Source: an uncultured Planctomycetota bacterium (GTDB lineage: Bacteria > Planctomycetota > UBA1135 > GCA-002686595). From it: a stretch of 6,393 nt of DNA. Shown in pieces: positions 1 to 5,855 of the stretch; the stretch's first letter is position 1, and every line of letters starts with the position of its first letter. A model generated the notes under the pieces. That model was not told where the DNA came from. It saw only the letters and a program-made list of their open reading frames with translations, and did not search any database. The DNA is taken from positions 1 through 6,393 of the forward strand of contig CAIKQM010000426.1 in assembly GCA_903829565.1 (NCBI GenBank), written 5' to 3'. A program made the translations under genes and the position numbers.

Positions 1-775
1 CCAGCTGGGTCGCCAGTTGCTTCCACTCCTGCTCCATGTCGCCATCACCCGCGACGGCGAGGGTCACATCCGCAGGCAACGCAGCCAGCGCACGCAAGAT
101 GTTGTCGACGCGCTTCCAGCCCATCAAGCGACAGATGGTCAAGACAAGTTTACTTGACGGCGCTACACCCAGCTTGGCGCGGGCCTCCTCGCGCGACAAA
201 GCCAAGTCCTTGGGGCCATGGTGTGCATTCCACACGCGCTGGACTTTGGTCGGCGGCACACCGTAGCTGTCGATCAAGATGCCGCGCAGGTAGTCCGAGC
301 AACTGATGATGTGGTCGCACCAAGCCCACCACAAACGCTGCAGCGCACGCACGAACGCGACCTTCAAACCATACGACTTGCCTTGGTACGCATCGATGCC
401 GTCGCCGCCGATCCAACCCTTGCGATGCGCGATCTCCCACGACCCGTCGACCATGATGCGGATCATGGTGGGCTTGGCGCGCAGCTTGGCCGCGAGCACA
501 TGCAGCAAGGCCAAGTGCTCGTTCACATAAACCACATCGGCTTGCGGTGCCGCCTTCCACACGGCGGCAAAGGCCTTGAGGTAGCGCACCGGCAACGAAC
601 CGCGCGCGATGCTGGTCACGCGAAAGGGATAGCCCTGCGGATCGGGATCCGAGCAGAAGGCCACCACATGCACCTGGTGACCGCGCTCTACCAAGAAGCG
701 CCCCAACGAAGGCACATACGTCGCCGGCCCGCCGAGATCGGGCGGAAACACCGGCGAAGTAATCAGCACCTTCAT
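1..775 (-). CDS. GT4-type glycosyltransferase, N-terminal 258 residues (cut by left edge)
   Basis: The start is the ATG at 775-773. The frame stays open to base 2, giving 258 residues; the C-terminal part lies outside the window. The N-terminus (MKVLITSP, then FPPDLGGPATYV at about residues 10-21) is the glycine-rich first loop of the GT-B acceptor domain (Glycosyltransferase 4-like). A linker follows with HIISCSDYLRGILIDSYGVP (about 176-195), the usual form of the 'seen in the cytosol, address then partner' segment in this family. The nucleotide-sugar domain begins with LTICRLMGWKRVDNILRALA (about 214-233) and VAGDGDMEQEWKQLA, a standard GT1 signature. Family knowledge says such enzymes move a sugar from an activated donor to a lipid or polysaccharide on the cytoplasmic face of the membrane; donor and acceptor cannot be read here. 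The catalytic EX7E region is outside the window. Its ATG overlaps the purF stop (ATGA) and has no Shine-Dalgarno of its own, so translation is probably coupled to purF. Confidence 0.9.
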   Translation of the reverse strand, partial: MKVLITSPVFPPDLGGPATYVPSLGRFLVERGHQVHVVAFCSDPDPQGYPFRVTSIARGSLPVRYLKAFAAVWKAAPQADVVYVNEHLALLHVLAAKLRAKPTMIRIMVDGSWEIAHRKGWIGGDGIDAYQGKSYGLKVAFVRALQRLWWAWCDHIISCSDYLRGILIDSYGVPPTKVQRVWNAHHGPKDLALSREEARAKLGVAPSSKLVLTICRLMGWKRVDNILRALAALPADVTLAVAGDGDMEQEWKQLATQL

Positions 776-2250
776 GTACCGCGCGTCGACAGCTGCGCTG
801 TTTCGCGCTCGCTCGCAATCAAGTTCATGCGCTCCAAGGTGATGTCGCCTGTCGGGTACTCACCGGTGAAGCACGCATTGCAGAACTTCTCGATCTTCGG
901 GTTGCCGGCGCGCGCGGCTTCGTTCATCGCGGCGCGCTCTAGGTACACGAGGTGATCGACGCCCAGCACCTTGGCGATGCCGTCGTTGTCGCGGCCTGTG
1001 GCGACGAACTCCGTCTTCGTCGCCATGTCGATGCCGTACGGGCACGGCGCGACCAAAGGCGGCGAGGTCGACGCGAGGTACACGTTCTTCGCACCGGCTT
1101 CGCGCGCCATGCGCACGATGCGCGCGGCGGTGTTGCCGCGCACGATCGAGTCATCGACCAGCACGACATTCTTGCCTTCGAACTCGAGCGGAATCGGGTT
1201 CAGCTTGCGGCGGATCGAGTTCTGGCGGCTGGCCTGGCTCGGCATGATGAAGGTGCGGCCGATGTAGCGGTTCTTGACGAACCCCTCGCGGTACGGCACA
1301 CCCAGCTCCATCGCCATCGCCAGCGCGGCATCGCGCGAGCTGTCGGGGATCGGGATGACGACATCGGGCACAGGCGCGCCGGATGCCTTCCATTGGCGCG
1401 CGATGGCTTCGCCGAAACGACGGCGCGTCTTGTAGACCGACACGTCGTCCAACATCGAGTCCGGACGCGCAAAGTAGACCAGCTCAAAGATGCAGGGGCG
1501 GTGCGGCTTGTCCGACAACTTGCGGCGCACCACTTTGCGGTCGGCGCCGACGAACACAGCCTCGCCAGCCTGCAAGTCGAAGCTGCGCTGGTAGCCGTTG
1601 ACGTCCAACACCGTCGACTCGGACGCGCATGCGAACCACGGACCTTCCGCTGTTTGCTTCTGGCCAAAGATGCACGGCTTGATGCCGTACGGATCGCGGA
1701 AGGCCACCAGGCCCACATCAGGCAGCATCGCGACGACCGAGTACGCGCCCTTCACATCACGGTAGACGCGCTCGACGGCGTAGAACACATCCTCGGCATC
1801 CACGAGGTGGCCGGGGCGCATGCGCTCGTTCAAGGCCGTGGCGAACGCGAACAGAATCACCTCGACATCGCACGAGCTGTTGAGGCGCGTGCCGCTGTTC
1901 TTGAAGTGCTTTTCGTGCAGTTCGATGAAGTTCGTGACATTGCCGTTGTGGGCCATCGCCACACCCAACGGGAAGGTCAAGTGGAAGGGCTGCGCATCGT
2001 CCTTGCTGCCGCGGCCCACGGTCGGGTAGCGCACATGACCCACACCGAGATGACCGCGCAGACGCGGCATGTTCTTCTCGTTGAAGATCTCGAGTACGAG
2101 GCCCAGACCCTTCTTCACATGGAAGGAGTCGGTGAAGGTGGTGATGCCCGCAGCATCCTGTCCCCGGTGTTGAACCGCGAGGAGCCCTTCGTAGATCTCG
2201 CCTGCGACGTCGACGCCGTCAGGCCCGTAGATGCCGATGAAGCCGCACAT
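772..2250 (-). CDS. purF: Amidophosphoribosyltransferase PurF (Fe-S-cysteine type, no propeptide)
   Basis: PurF catalyses the first committed step of purine synthesis in the cytoplasm, PRPP plus glutamine to 5-phosphoribosylamine. The 492-residue protein is full length for the family. It starts MCGFIGIYG, so Cys2 is the Ntn glutaminase nucleophile after Met removal. RYPT (74-77), HNGN (101-104) and CD (127-128) form the glutamine site. The phosphoribosyltransferase half has KNRYIGRTFIMP (326-337) and the PRPP loop VVLVDDSIVRGNT (362-374). Cys253, Cys403, Cys457 and Cys460 match the four cysteines that bind the 4Fe-4S cluster in the Bacillus enzyme. The in-frame TAG at 2268-2266 and the lack of another start codon rule out the propeptide usual for cluster-bearing PurF; overall length and wording are closer to the E. 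coli form, which lacks the cluster. No Shine-Dalgarno is visible. It lies 46 bp after the lpxO-like gene and overlaps the glycosyltransferase by 4 bp. Confidence 0.97.
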   Translation of the reverse strand: MCGFIGIYGPDGVDVAGEIYEGLLAVQHRGQDAAGITTFTDSFHVKKGLGLVLEIFNEKNMPRLRGHLGVGHVRYPTVGRGSKDDAQPFHLTFPLGVAMAHNGNVTNFIELHEKHFKNSGTRLNSSCDVEVILFAFATALNERMRPGHLVDAEDVFYAVERVYRDVKGAYSVVAMLPDVGLVAFRDPYGIKPCIFGQKQTAEGPWFACASESTVLDVNGYQRSFDLQAGEAVFVGADRKVVRRKLSDKPHRPCIFELVYFARPDSMLDDVSVYKTRRRFGEAIARQWKASGAPVPDVVIPIPDSSRDAALAMAMELGVPYREGFVKNRYIGRTFIMPSQASRQNSIRRKLNPIPLEFEGKNVVLVDDSIVRGNTAARIVRMAREAGAKNVYLASTSPPLVAPCPYGIDMATKTEFVATGRDNDGIAKVLGVDHLVYLERAAMNEAARAGNPKIEKFCNACFTGEYPTGDITLERMNLIASERETAQLSTRGT

Positions 2251-2256
2251 GGAGGA

Positions 2257-2276
2257 CTGACGAGTCTACGCGTCAG
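2257..2276 (-). other. Perfect 6-bp inverted repeat just upstream of purF
   Basis: On the plus strand the sequence reads ctgacg, an 8-base loop, then cgtcag, so the transcript could form a 6-bp stem ending 6 bases before the purF ATG. There is no T-tract, so it is not a typical terminator. It could affect processing or translation in the 46-bp gap between the lpxO-like gene and purF, or be chance. Confidence 0.35.
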
Positions 2277-2296
2277 AGGCAGCAGGTTCCACAGGG

Positions 2297-3241
2297 CTAG
2301 TGCAGCAGCGGGCGCAACACCAAGAACCACAAGGCCGCCCCCGCCAGTGCGTACTTGCAGGCGTAGTAGAGCTGGCGGTTCATGCGCTTCTTGATTCCGC
2401 GAAAGAAACCCTTGCACCAGAAGAAGATCGGTGTCACGCGGTTGAGCGCACCGCGTCCTTCGTTCTTCTCATTGTGGCTGGCGGTGATGCCGTAGACCTT
2501 GTCGATCAAGAACTGGTTGAGCGCACGCAACACGCGCGTGTGCAGCGGGCGCGTGAAGTCCACGAACAGGATCAAGCGCGGCTGCGTGGTGTCGTTCGCG
2601 GCCCAGTGCACGTAGGTCTCGTCAAAGACAAGGTCCTCGCCGTCCTTCCAGGTGTACTCGTGGCCATCGACCCAGATGCGGCACCCAGGTTGTTGCGGAC
2701 ACATCAAGCCCAAGTGGTAGCGCAGCGAGCTGGCGAACGGGTCGCGGTGACGACCGAGCTTGGTGCCCGGCGGCAGCAAGGTGAATGCGGCCGAGTTCAA
2801 GCCGGGCACCGAGCGCAACAGCTCGACAGTCTTGGGACAGCGCTGCACCGCGGACGGGAGGAAGTCGCCGTACCACTTCATGTGGAAGCGCTTCCAACCG
2901 AGCTTCTTGAACGACAAGAAGGTCAAGTCTTGTTGATCCGCGTTGTAGTCGATCTTGCCATCCGTGTAGAGCGCCACGGCCTCATCGCGGATCGTGGTCC
3001 AGTTGTCCTTCAACTTGCGCAGCTGAGGAAAGTTCGCTGCCGGCAGGATCGGATCTTTGGGCACGGCCGAGAACAGGTACAGCACCACATTGAAGGGCGA
3101 GAAGAGACCCGAGTGCTCGGTGAGCTGACGCTCAAACTTCAGACGCTCCTTGCCGCGGAAGTGCACATAGCACACGCACGCAAGGTAGATCAGCGCCACC
3201 CACAACAAGGGATGCGTCAGCACTGCGATGACAACTTCCAT
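2297..3241 (-). CDS. lpxO: LpxO-like lipid A hydroxylase (aspartyl/asparaginyl beta-hydroxylase family)
   Basis: This 314-residue protein matches the Fe(II)/2-oxoglutarate dioxygenase family of aspartyl/asparaginyl beta-hydroxylases and, by recall, the LpxO branch in particular. LpxO hydroxylates a secondary acyl chain of lipid A at the inner membrane. An N-terminal membrane helix (about 4-25) is followed by RGKERLKFERQLTEHS and NVVLYLFSAVP (51-61), both very like Salmonella LpxO. The core has KRFHMKWYGDFLPSA (117-131), LPPGTKLGRHRDPF (156-169), SLRYHLGL (172-179) and DGEDLVFDETYVHWA (200-214). Predicted iron ligands are His165, Asp167 and His212; Arg222 in PRLILF is the likely 2-oxoglutarate anchor. 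A second hydrophobic helix (about 297-313) ends the protein, also as in LpxO. The ATG at 3241 is chosen because the helix begins there and the frame upstream is only antisense to the divergent gene. No Shine-Dalgarno is seen. Substrate assignment is inference; a related hydroxylase with another lipid substrate is the alternative. Confidence 0.85.
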   Translation of the reverse strand: MEVVIAVLTHPLLWVALIYLACVCYVHFRGKERLKFERQLTEHSGLFSPFNVVLYLFSAVPKDPILPAANFPQLRKLKDNWTTIRDEAVALYTDGKIDYNADQQDLTFLSFKKLGWKRFHMKWYGDFLPSAVQRCPKTVELLRSVPGLNSAAFTLLPPGTKLGRHRDPFASSLRYHLGLMCPQQPGCRIWVDGHEYTWKDGEDLVFDETYVHWAANDTTQPRLILFVDFTRPLHTRVLRALNQFLIDKVYGITASHNEKNEGRGALNRVTPIFFWCKGFFRGIKKRMNRQLYYACKYALAGAALWFLVLRPLLH

Positions 3242-3277
3242 TGACAAGCAGGATACGGAACGACTAGAGCTAACTCC
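3241..3277. promoter_or_regulatory. Short divergent promoter region, with a weak plus-strand promoter candidate
   Basis: Only 36 bp separate the divergent start codons at 3241 (minus) and 3278 (plus), so promoters for both genes must overlap each other or the coding sequences. A perfect TTGACA lies at 3241-3246 on the plus strand; the best -10 at acceptable spacing is TAGAGC at 3265-3270 (18 bp, three of six bases). If used, transcription would begin almost at the ATG, giving a near-leaderless message. On the minus strand TATCCT (3255-3250) is a -10-like hexamer without a good -35. Confidence 0.25.
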
Positions 3278-3742
3278 ATGACCAGTCAGCTGAACCGTCC
3301 CAGCACCCTCCAGCGTGTGGGGTACACCCTTGGTGCCATCGTTGCGGGTGTTGTGGTGGGCTCCCTGCTGAACATGGGCACCATTGTGCTGGGATCGAGC
3401 TTGCTGCCGCCGCCCGCGGGTGTGGATGTCAACGATGTCGCCAGCATCAATGCTTCCATCGAGCAGTACTCCGTTGCGCAACTACTTGTGCCGTTCGTCG
3501 CGCATGCGCTGGGGACTTTGGTTGGTGCGTGGGTTGCGGCGCTTGTGGCGCGGCGCGTGGGGACCGTGAAGGTCGCTGCGAGCGTGATCGCTCTGCTGTT
3601 CCTAGCCGGTGGCATTGGCGCCATGATGATGATTCCGGCAGCGCCTTTGTGGTTCGACGTGCTCGATCTCGGACTTGCGTATCTGCCGATGGCGTGGCTG
3701 GGTGTGCGCTTGGCCTCGCGCACGCGCGCGAAGGCGCAGTAG
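3278..3742 (+). CDS. Conserved four-helix integral membrane protein, function unknown
   Basis: The 154-residue product is strongly hydrophobic, with four predicted membrane helices at about 13-41, 67-91, 96-118 and 125-146. Both ends are positively charged (RPSTLQR near the start; RLASRTRAKAQ at the end), and a charged turn ARRVGTVK sits between helices 2 and 3. The external-looking loop has PPPAGVDVND (44-53). PPPAGVD, FVAHALGTLVGAWVAA (73-88) and PLWFDVLDLGLAYLPMAW (123-140) resemble a small family of hypothetical membrane proteins I recall from Bacteroidota and other Gram-negative bacteria; no function is known to me and no catalytic motif is evident. The start is the first ATG, which gives the N-terminal helix in full. 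Only a weak GAG precedes it, 8 bases away. It is the only plus-strand gene in the window, divergent from the lpxO-like gene and convergent with the next gene with no gap, so it is probably transcribed alone. Confidence 0.85.
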   Translation: MTSQLNRPSTLQRVGYTLGAIVAGVVVGSLLNMGTIVLGSSLLPPPAGVDVNDVASINASIEQYSVAQLLVPFVAHALGTLVGAWVAALVARRVGTVKVAASVIALLFLAGGIGAMMMIPAAPLWFDVLDLGLAYLPMAWLGVRLASRTRAKAQ

Positions 3743-3745
3743 CTA
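3740..3745. other. Back-to-back stop codons of convergent genes (TAGCTA)
   Basis: The plus-strand gene ends with TAG at 3740-3742 and the minus-strand gene ends with TAG at 3745-3743, so the palindrome TAGCTA holds both stops with no spacer. There is no room for an intergenic terminator; each transcript must end inside the other gene, producing overlapping antisense 3' ends unless stopped there by Rho or another mechanism. Confidence 0.9.
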
Positions 3746-4348
3746 CCAGTCCCAACGCAACACTAGCAACGCGGCGTACACCTCGTCGGCACGATCTCTA
3801 TCGGCCAGGTCAAAGCCTGTACCCAGAGCCGCGTGAGCGTCGACGCCGAACCACCAGCCCTCGATGATGCGCGCGTACGCTCCGCCGTGCGCGTAGACAC
3901 CCACGCTGACAGCGCGCTCGGAGATTTCATTGAACATGCCGGGGCGCGTGGTGCTGGCAAAGGCCAAGCGTGGTCCAACGCCGGCAACGAGTTCGACACG
4001 CTCGAAGGGGCGCCACGCATGCGCAAACCCGACGCGCATGTCGACAACATCGACCGTGCGTGTGTCAGCAACCTCACCCAGAGGATCATCAGGCTGTGCG
4101 GGCTTCATCTGCGCATAGCCGACGAAGGCCTCGAACGGCGGGACCAGTCCGCCGACCAAGACTTGGACACGCCCTTCATAGGCATCCCAACCCTCACCAT
4201 CGAGAGGGTAAGGACCGACACCGAGAGTCCACGCACCGCGTGCATCGGTGTTGAAGTAGCGTTCTTTCACGCTGGCGCACGCACCACAGCCAAGGGTCAG
4301 CGCAAGCGCACAGCCCACAGCCAATCGGTGTCGCGCAACAGCCTTCAC
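3743..4348 (-). CDS. Exported small beta-barrel-like outer-membrane protein or lipoprotein, unknown function
   Basis: The 201-residue product starts with a GTG at 4348-4346; the in-frame TGA at 4369-4367 leaves no earlier start. The N-terminus is a signal peptide: a basic stretch (KAVARHR), a hydrophobic core (LAVGCALALTLG), then GCGACAS. Cys21 after TLG would be a poor lipobox, while ACA before Ser26 would suit signal peptidase I, so either a lipoprotein or a soluble/outer-membrane export is possible. The rest alternates polar and hydrophobic residues in segments about 10 long separated by short turns (e.g. RVQVLVGG, FEAFVGYAQ, VDMRVGFAHAW, VELVAGVGPRLAFA, AVSVGVYAHGGAYARI, WWFGVDAHAALG). 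The chain ends in ALLVLRWDW, an aromatic-terminated last strand typical of outer-membrane barrels. A barrel of about eight strands is inferred; no named family was recognised. It follows the DUF1501 gene by 72 bp on the same strand. Confidence 0.8.
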   Translation of the reverse strand: MKAVARHRLAVGCALALTLGCGACASVKERYFNTDARGAWTLGVGPYPLDGEGWDAYEGRVQVLVGGLVPPFEAFVGYAQMKPAQPDDPLGEVADTRTVDVVDMRVGFAHAWRPFERVELVAGVGPRLAFASTTRPGMFNEISERAVSVGVYAHGGAYARIIEGWWFGVDAHAALGTGFDLADRDRADEVYAALLVLRWDW

Positions 4349-4349
4349 G

Positions 4350-4370
4350 GTGAGGGCAGCATGACCTCAC
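4350..4370 (-). other. Perfect 6-bp inverted repeat upstream of the GTG start
   Basis: In the sense of the minus-strand gene the order is GTGAGG, nine bases, CCTCAC, one base, then the GTG start. The only SD-like bases nearby (GAGG) lie in the upstream arm and about 16 bases from the start, so they would be both too far and paired when folded. No T-tract follows, so a terminator for the DUF1501 transcript is unlikely. A role in translation control is possible; chance is not excluded. Confidence 0.35.
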
Positions 4371-4420
4371 ACAGCGCCGGCACCTCTACGCCAGAGAGCG
4401 CAGATCTCCAGCAACAAGTG

Positions 4421-5812
4421 TCAGGCCAGCAGCTCGGTCACCACGCGGCCGTGCACATCCGTCAAGCGGAAGTCACGACCCGCATGATTGACAGTCAGGC
4501 GCTCATGATCGAGACCCAACAGATGCAGGAGCGTGGCGTGGAAGTCATGCACCTGCACGCGGCCCTCGACGGCTTCGATGCCGTGCTCATCCGTGGCTCC
4601 ATAGCTGAAACCACCCTTCACACCACCACCGGCCAGCCAGCTGGTGAAGCCCTTGTGGTTGTGATCACGACCATCAGTGCCTTGCGCATACGGTGTGCGA
4701 CCGAACTCGCCGCTCCACACCACCAGCGTGTCAGCCAACAGACCACGTTGCTCCAAGTCGGCCAGCAAGGCCGCAATGGGTTGGTCAATCTTGCGACAGC
4801 TTTCGGCCAAGTCGTTGCGCAAGTTGCGGTGATGGTCCCAACCGCCTTGATTGATCTCTACGAAGCGCACGCCGGCTTCGGACAGGTGGCGTGCCATCAA
4901 GCATTGCTTGGCAAAGGCATCCGTGTCTTCGCCGCCGACTCCATACGCGGCTTGCACGGCTTTGGGCTCTTTGCTGATGTCAAGCAAACTTGGCAGCTCG
5001 CTTTGCATGCGGAAGGCCAGCTCGTAGCTTTCGATCACCGCTTCGATCTCGTCGTTGCCGCGTTCGGCGCGCAGGCGTTCTTTGTTGAGCTTTTGCAGGA
5101 GGTCCAGTTGTTCGCGCTGCGCTTCGCGGTCCAGCCGCGCGTTGGACACATTGGCCACCGGTTCATTCAGGCCGCGTGTGTCGCGGTTGCGGCCCGCCAC
5201 CGGCATGCCTTGGTAGGTCGCGGGCAGGAACGCACTGCCGTACTGTTGAGCCGTACCGCCCGGCGGATTGATCGTTACAAAGCCCGGCAAGTTGCGGTTC
5301 GTAGTGCCGAGTCCATAGATCGTCCACGCACCCAACGATGGGCGCACGAACTGGAACGAACCGGTGTGCATCTTGAGCTGCGCTTGCGCGTGCGCGGGCA
5401 CGTCCGTTTGCATGCCGCGCACCAGACACAGCTTGTCAGCTTGCTTCTGCAAGTTGGGGAACAGCGAACTGATCCACAGGCCGCTCTTGCCACTGGGCTG
5501 GAACTCCCACGGGCTGGCCAACAACTTGGCACCTTGGCGGAACTGGCCCGAGATGGACTTGCCGTTGTTCTTCGCCAAATCCGGCTTGTAGTCGAACGTG
5601 TCCACGTGCGAAGGCGCACCCGACATGTTCAAGAAGATCACGCGCTGTGCACGCGCTGCATGATGGCCGGCACGCGCGGCCATGGGCTCCGCTGCTTGTT
5701 GAGCACGCGCTGTCCCGGACAGCATGCCTTGCAAGGCCAAGAAGCCAAAGCCCAGCGTGCCTAAGCGCAGGGCGTCGCGACGGCTGCAACCAAGGTAGTC
5801 GTGTTGGTTCAT
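4421..5812 (-). CDS. DUF1501 family protein, Tat-exported, alkaline-phosphatase-like fold
   Basis: The 463-residue protein has a twin-arginine signal: CSRRDALRLGTLGF (9-22), a hydrophobic stretch, and a likely cut after ARA at residue 37, so it should be folded before export. The mature part matches DUF1501 (PF07394), related to the sulfatase/alkaline-phosphatase superfamily: RVIFLNMSGAPSHVDTFD (57-74), WDHHRNL (325-331), VVWSGEFGRTP (364-374), GRDHNHKGF (381-389), AGGGVKGG (394-401) and DFHATLLHLLGL (423-434). Asp71, Asp74 and the histidines in the later motifs are plausible metal ligands by analogy with that superfamily. No enzymatic activity is established for the family as far as I know. 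The ATG at 5812 is chosen because it gives the Tat signal and lies 43 bp after the DUF1553 gene; the frame further upstream runs antiframe through that gene. AGGA (5825-5822), 9 bases before the ATG, is the best Shine-Dalgarno in the window. Confidence 0.93.
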   Translation of the reverse strand: MNQHDYLGCSRRDALRLGTLGFGFLALQGMLSGTARAQQAAEPMAARAGHHAARAQRVIFLNMSGAPSHVDTFDYKPDLAKNNGKSISGQFRQGAKLLASPWEFQPSGKSGLWISSLFPNLQKQADKLCLVRGMQTDVPAHAQAQLKMHTGSFQFVRPSLGAWTIYGLGTTNRNLPGFVTINPPGGTAQQYGSAFLPATYQGMPVAGRNRDTRGLNEPVANVSNARLDREAQREQLDLLQKLNKERLRAERGNDEIEAVIESYELAFRMQSELPSLLDISKEPKAVQAAYGVGGEDTDAFAKQCLMARHLSEAGVRFVEINQGGWDHHRNLRNDLAESCRKIDQPIAALLADLEQRGLLADTLVVWSGEFGRTPYAQGTDGRDHNHKGFTSWLAGGGVKGGFSYGATDEHGIEAVEGRVQVHDFHATLLHLLGLDHERLTVNHAGRDFRLTDVHGRVVTELLA

Positions 5813-5821
5813 AGACGAGTG

Positions 5822-5825
5822 TCCT
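5822..5825 (-). promoter_or_regulatory. Candidate Shine-Dalgarno of the DUF1501 gene
   Basis: AGGA in the sense direction with 9 bases to the ATG at 5812. It is short but supports the 5812 start and contrasts with the other genes here, which have no comparable site. Confidence 0.45.
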
Positions 5826-5855
5826 GTGTACTTGACAGATGGTGCGTAGGCTGCA

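Noticed and set aside
150..818. A 222-codon minus-strand frame overlapping the glycosyltransferase
   Set aside because: It is in a different frame from the glycosyltransferase, whose motifs read through the same bases; the composition is Arg/Ala/Gly-rich without recognisable pattern.
952..2394. A 480-codon open frame on the plus strand opposite purF
   Set aside because: It mirrors the purF codons, crosses the purF start and enters the next gene, and has low-complexity Arg/His/Ala-rich composition. PurF on the other strand is unambiguous.
3242..3481. An 80-codon N-terminal extension of the lpxO-like gene
   Set aside because: It would lie entirely antisense to the four-helix membrane protein gene and its divergent spacer, is rich in His/Gly/Arg, and precedes a methionine that sits exactly at the membrane helix typical of LpxO.
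4349..4420. A terminator between the DUF1501 gene and the exported protein gene
   Set aside because: Only a four-base-pair stem (CTCT/AGAG) and the 4350-4370 stem are present, neither followed by a T-tract, so an intrinsic terminator is not supported.
3833..5764. A 643-codon open frame on the plus strand opposite the DUF1501 gene
   Set aside because: It is antisense to a protein with clear family motifs and runs across two genes. Its translation is rich in His, Arg, Gln and Val with no domain-like pattern, as expected for the shadow of GC-rich codons.
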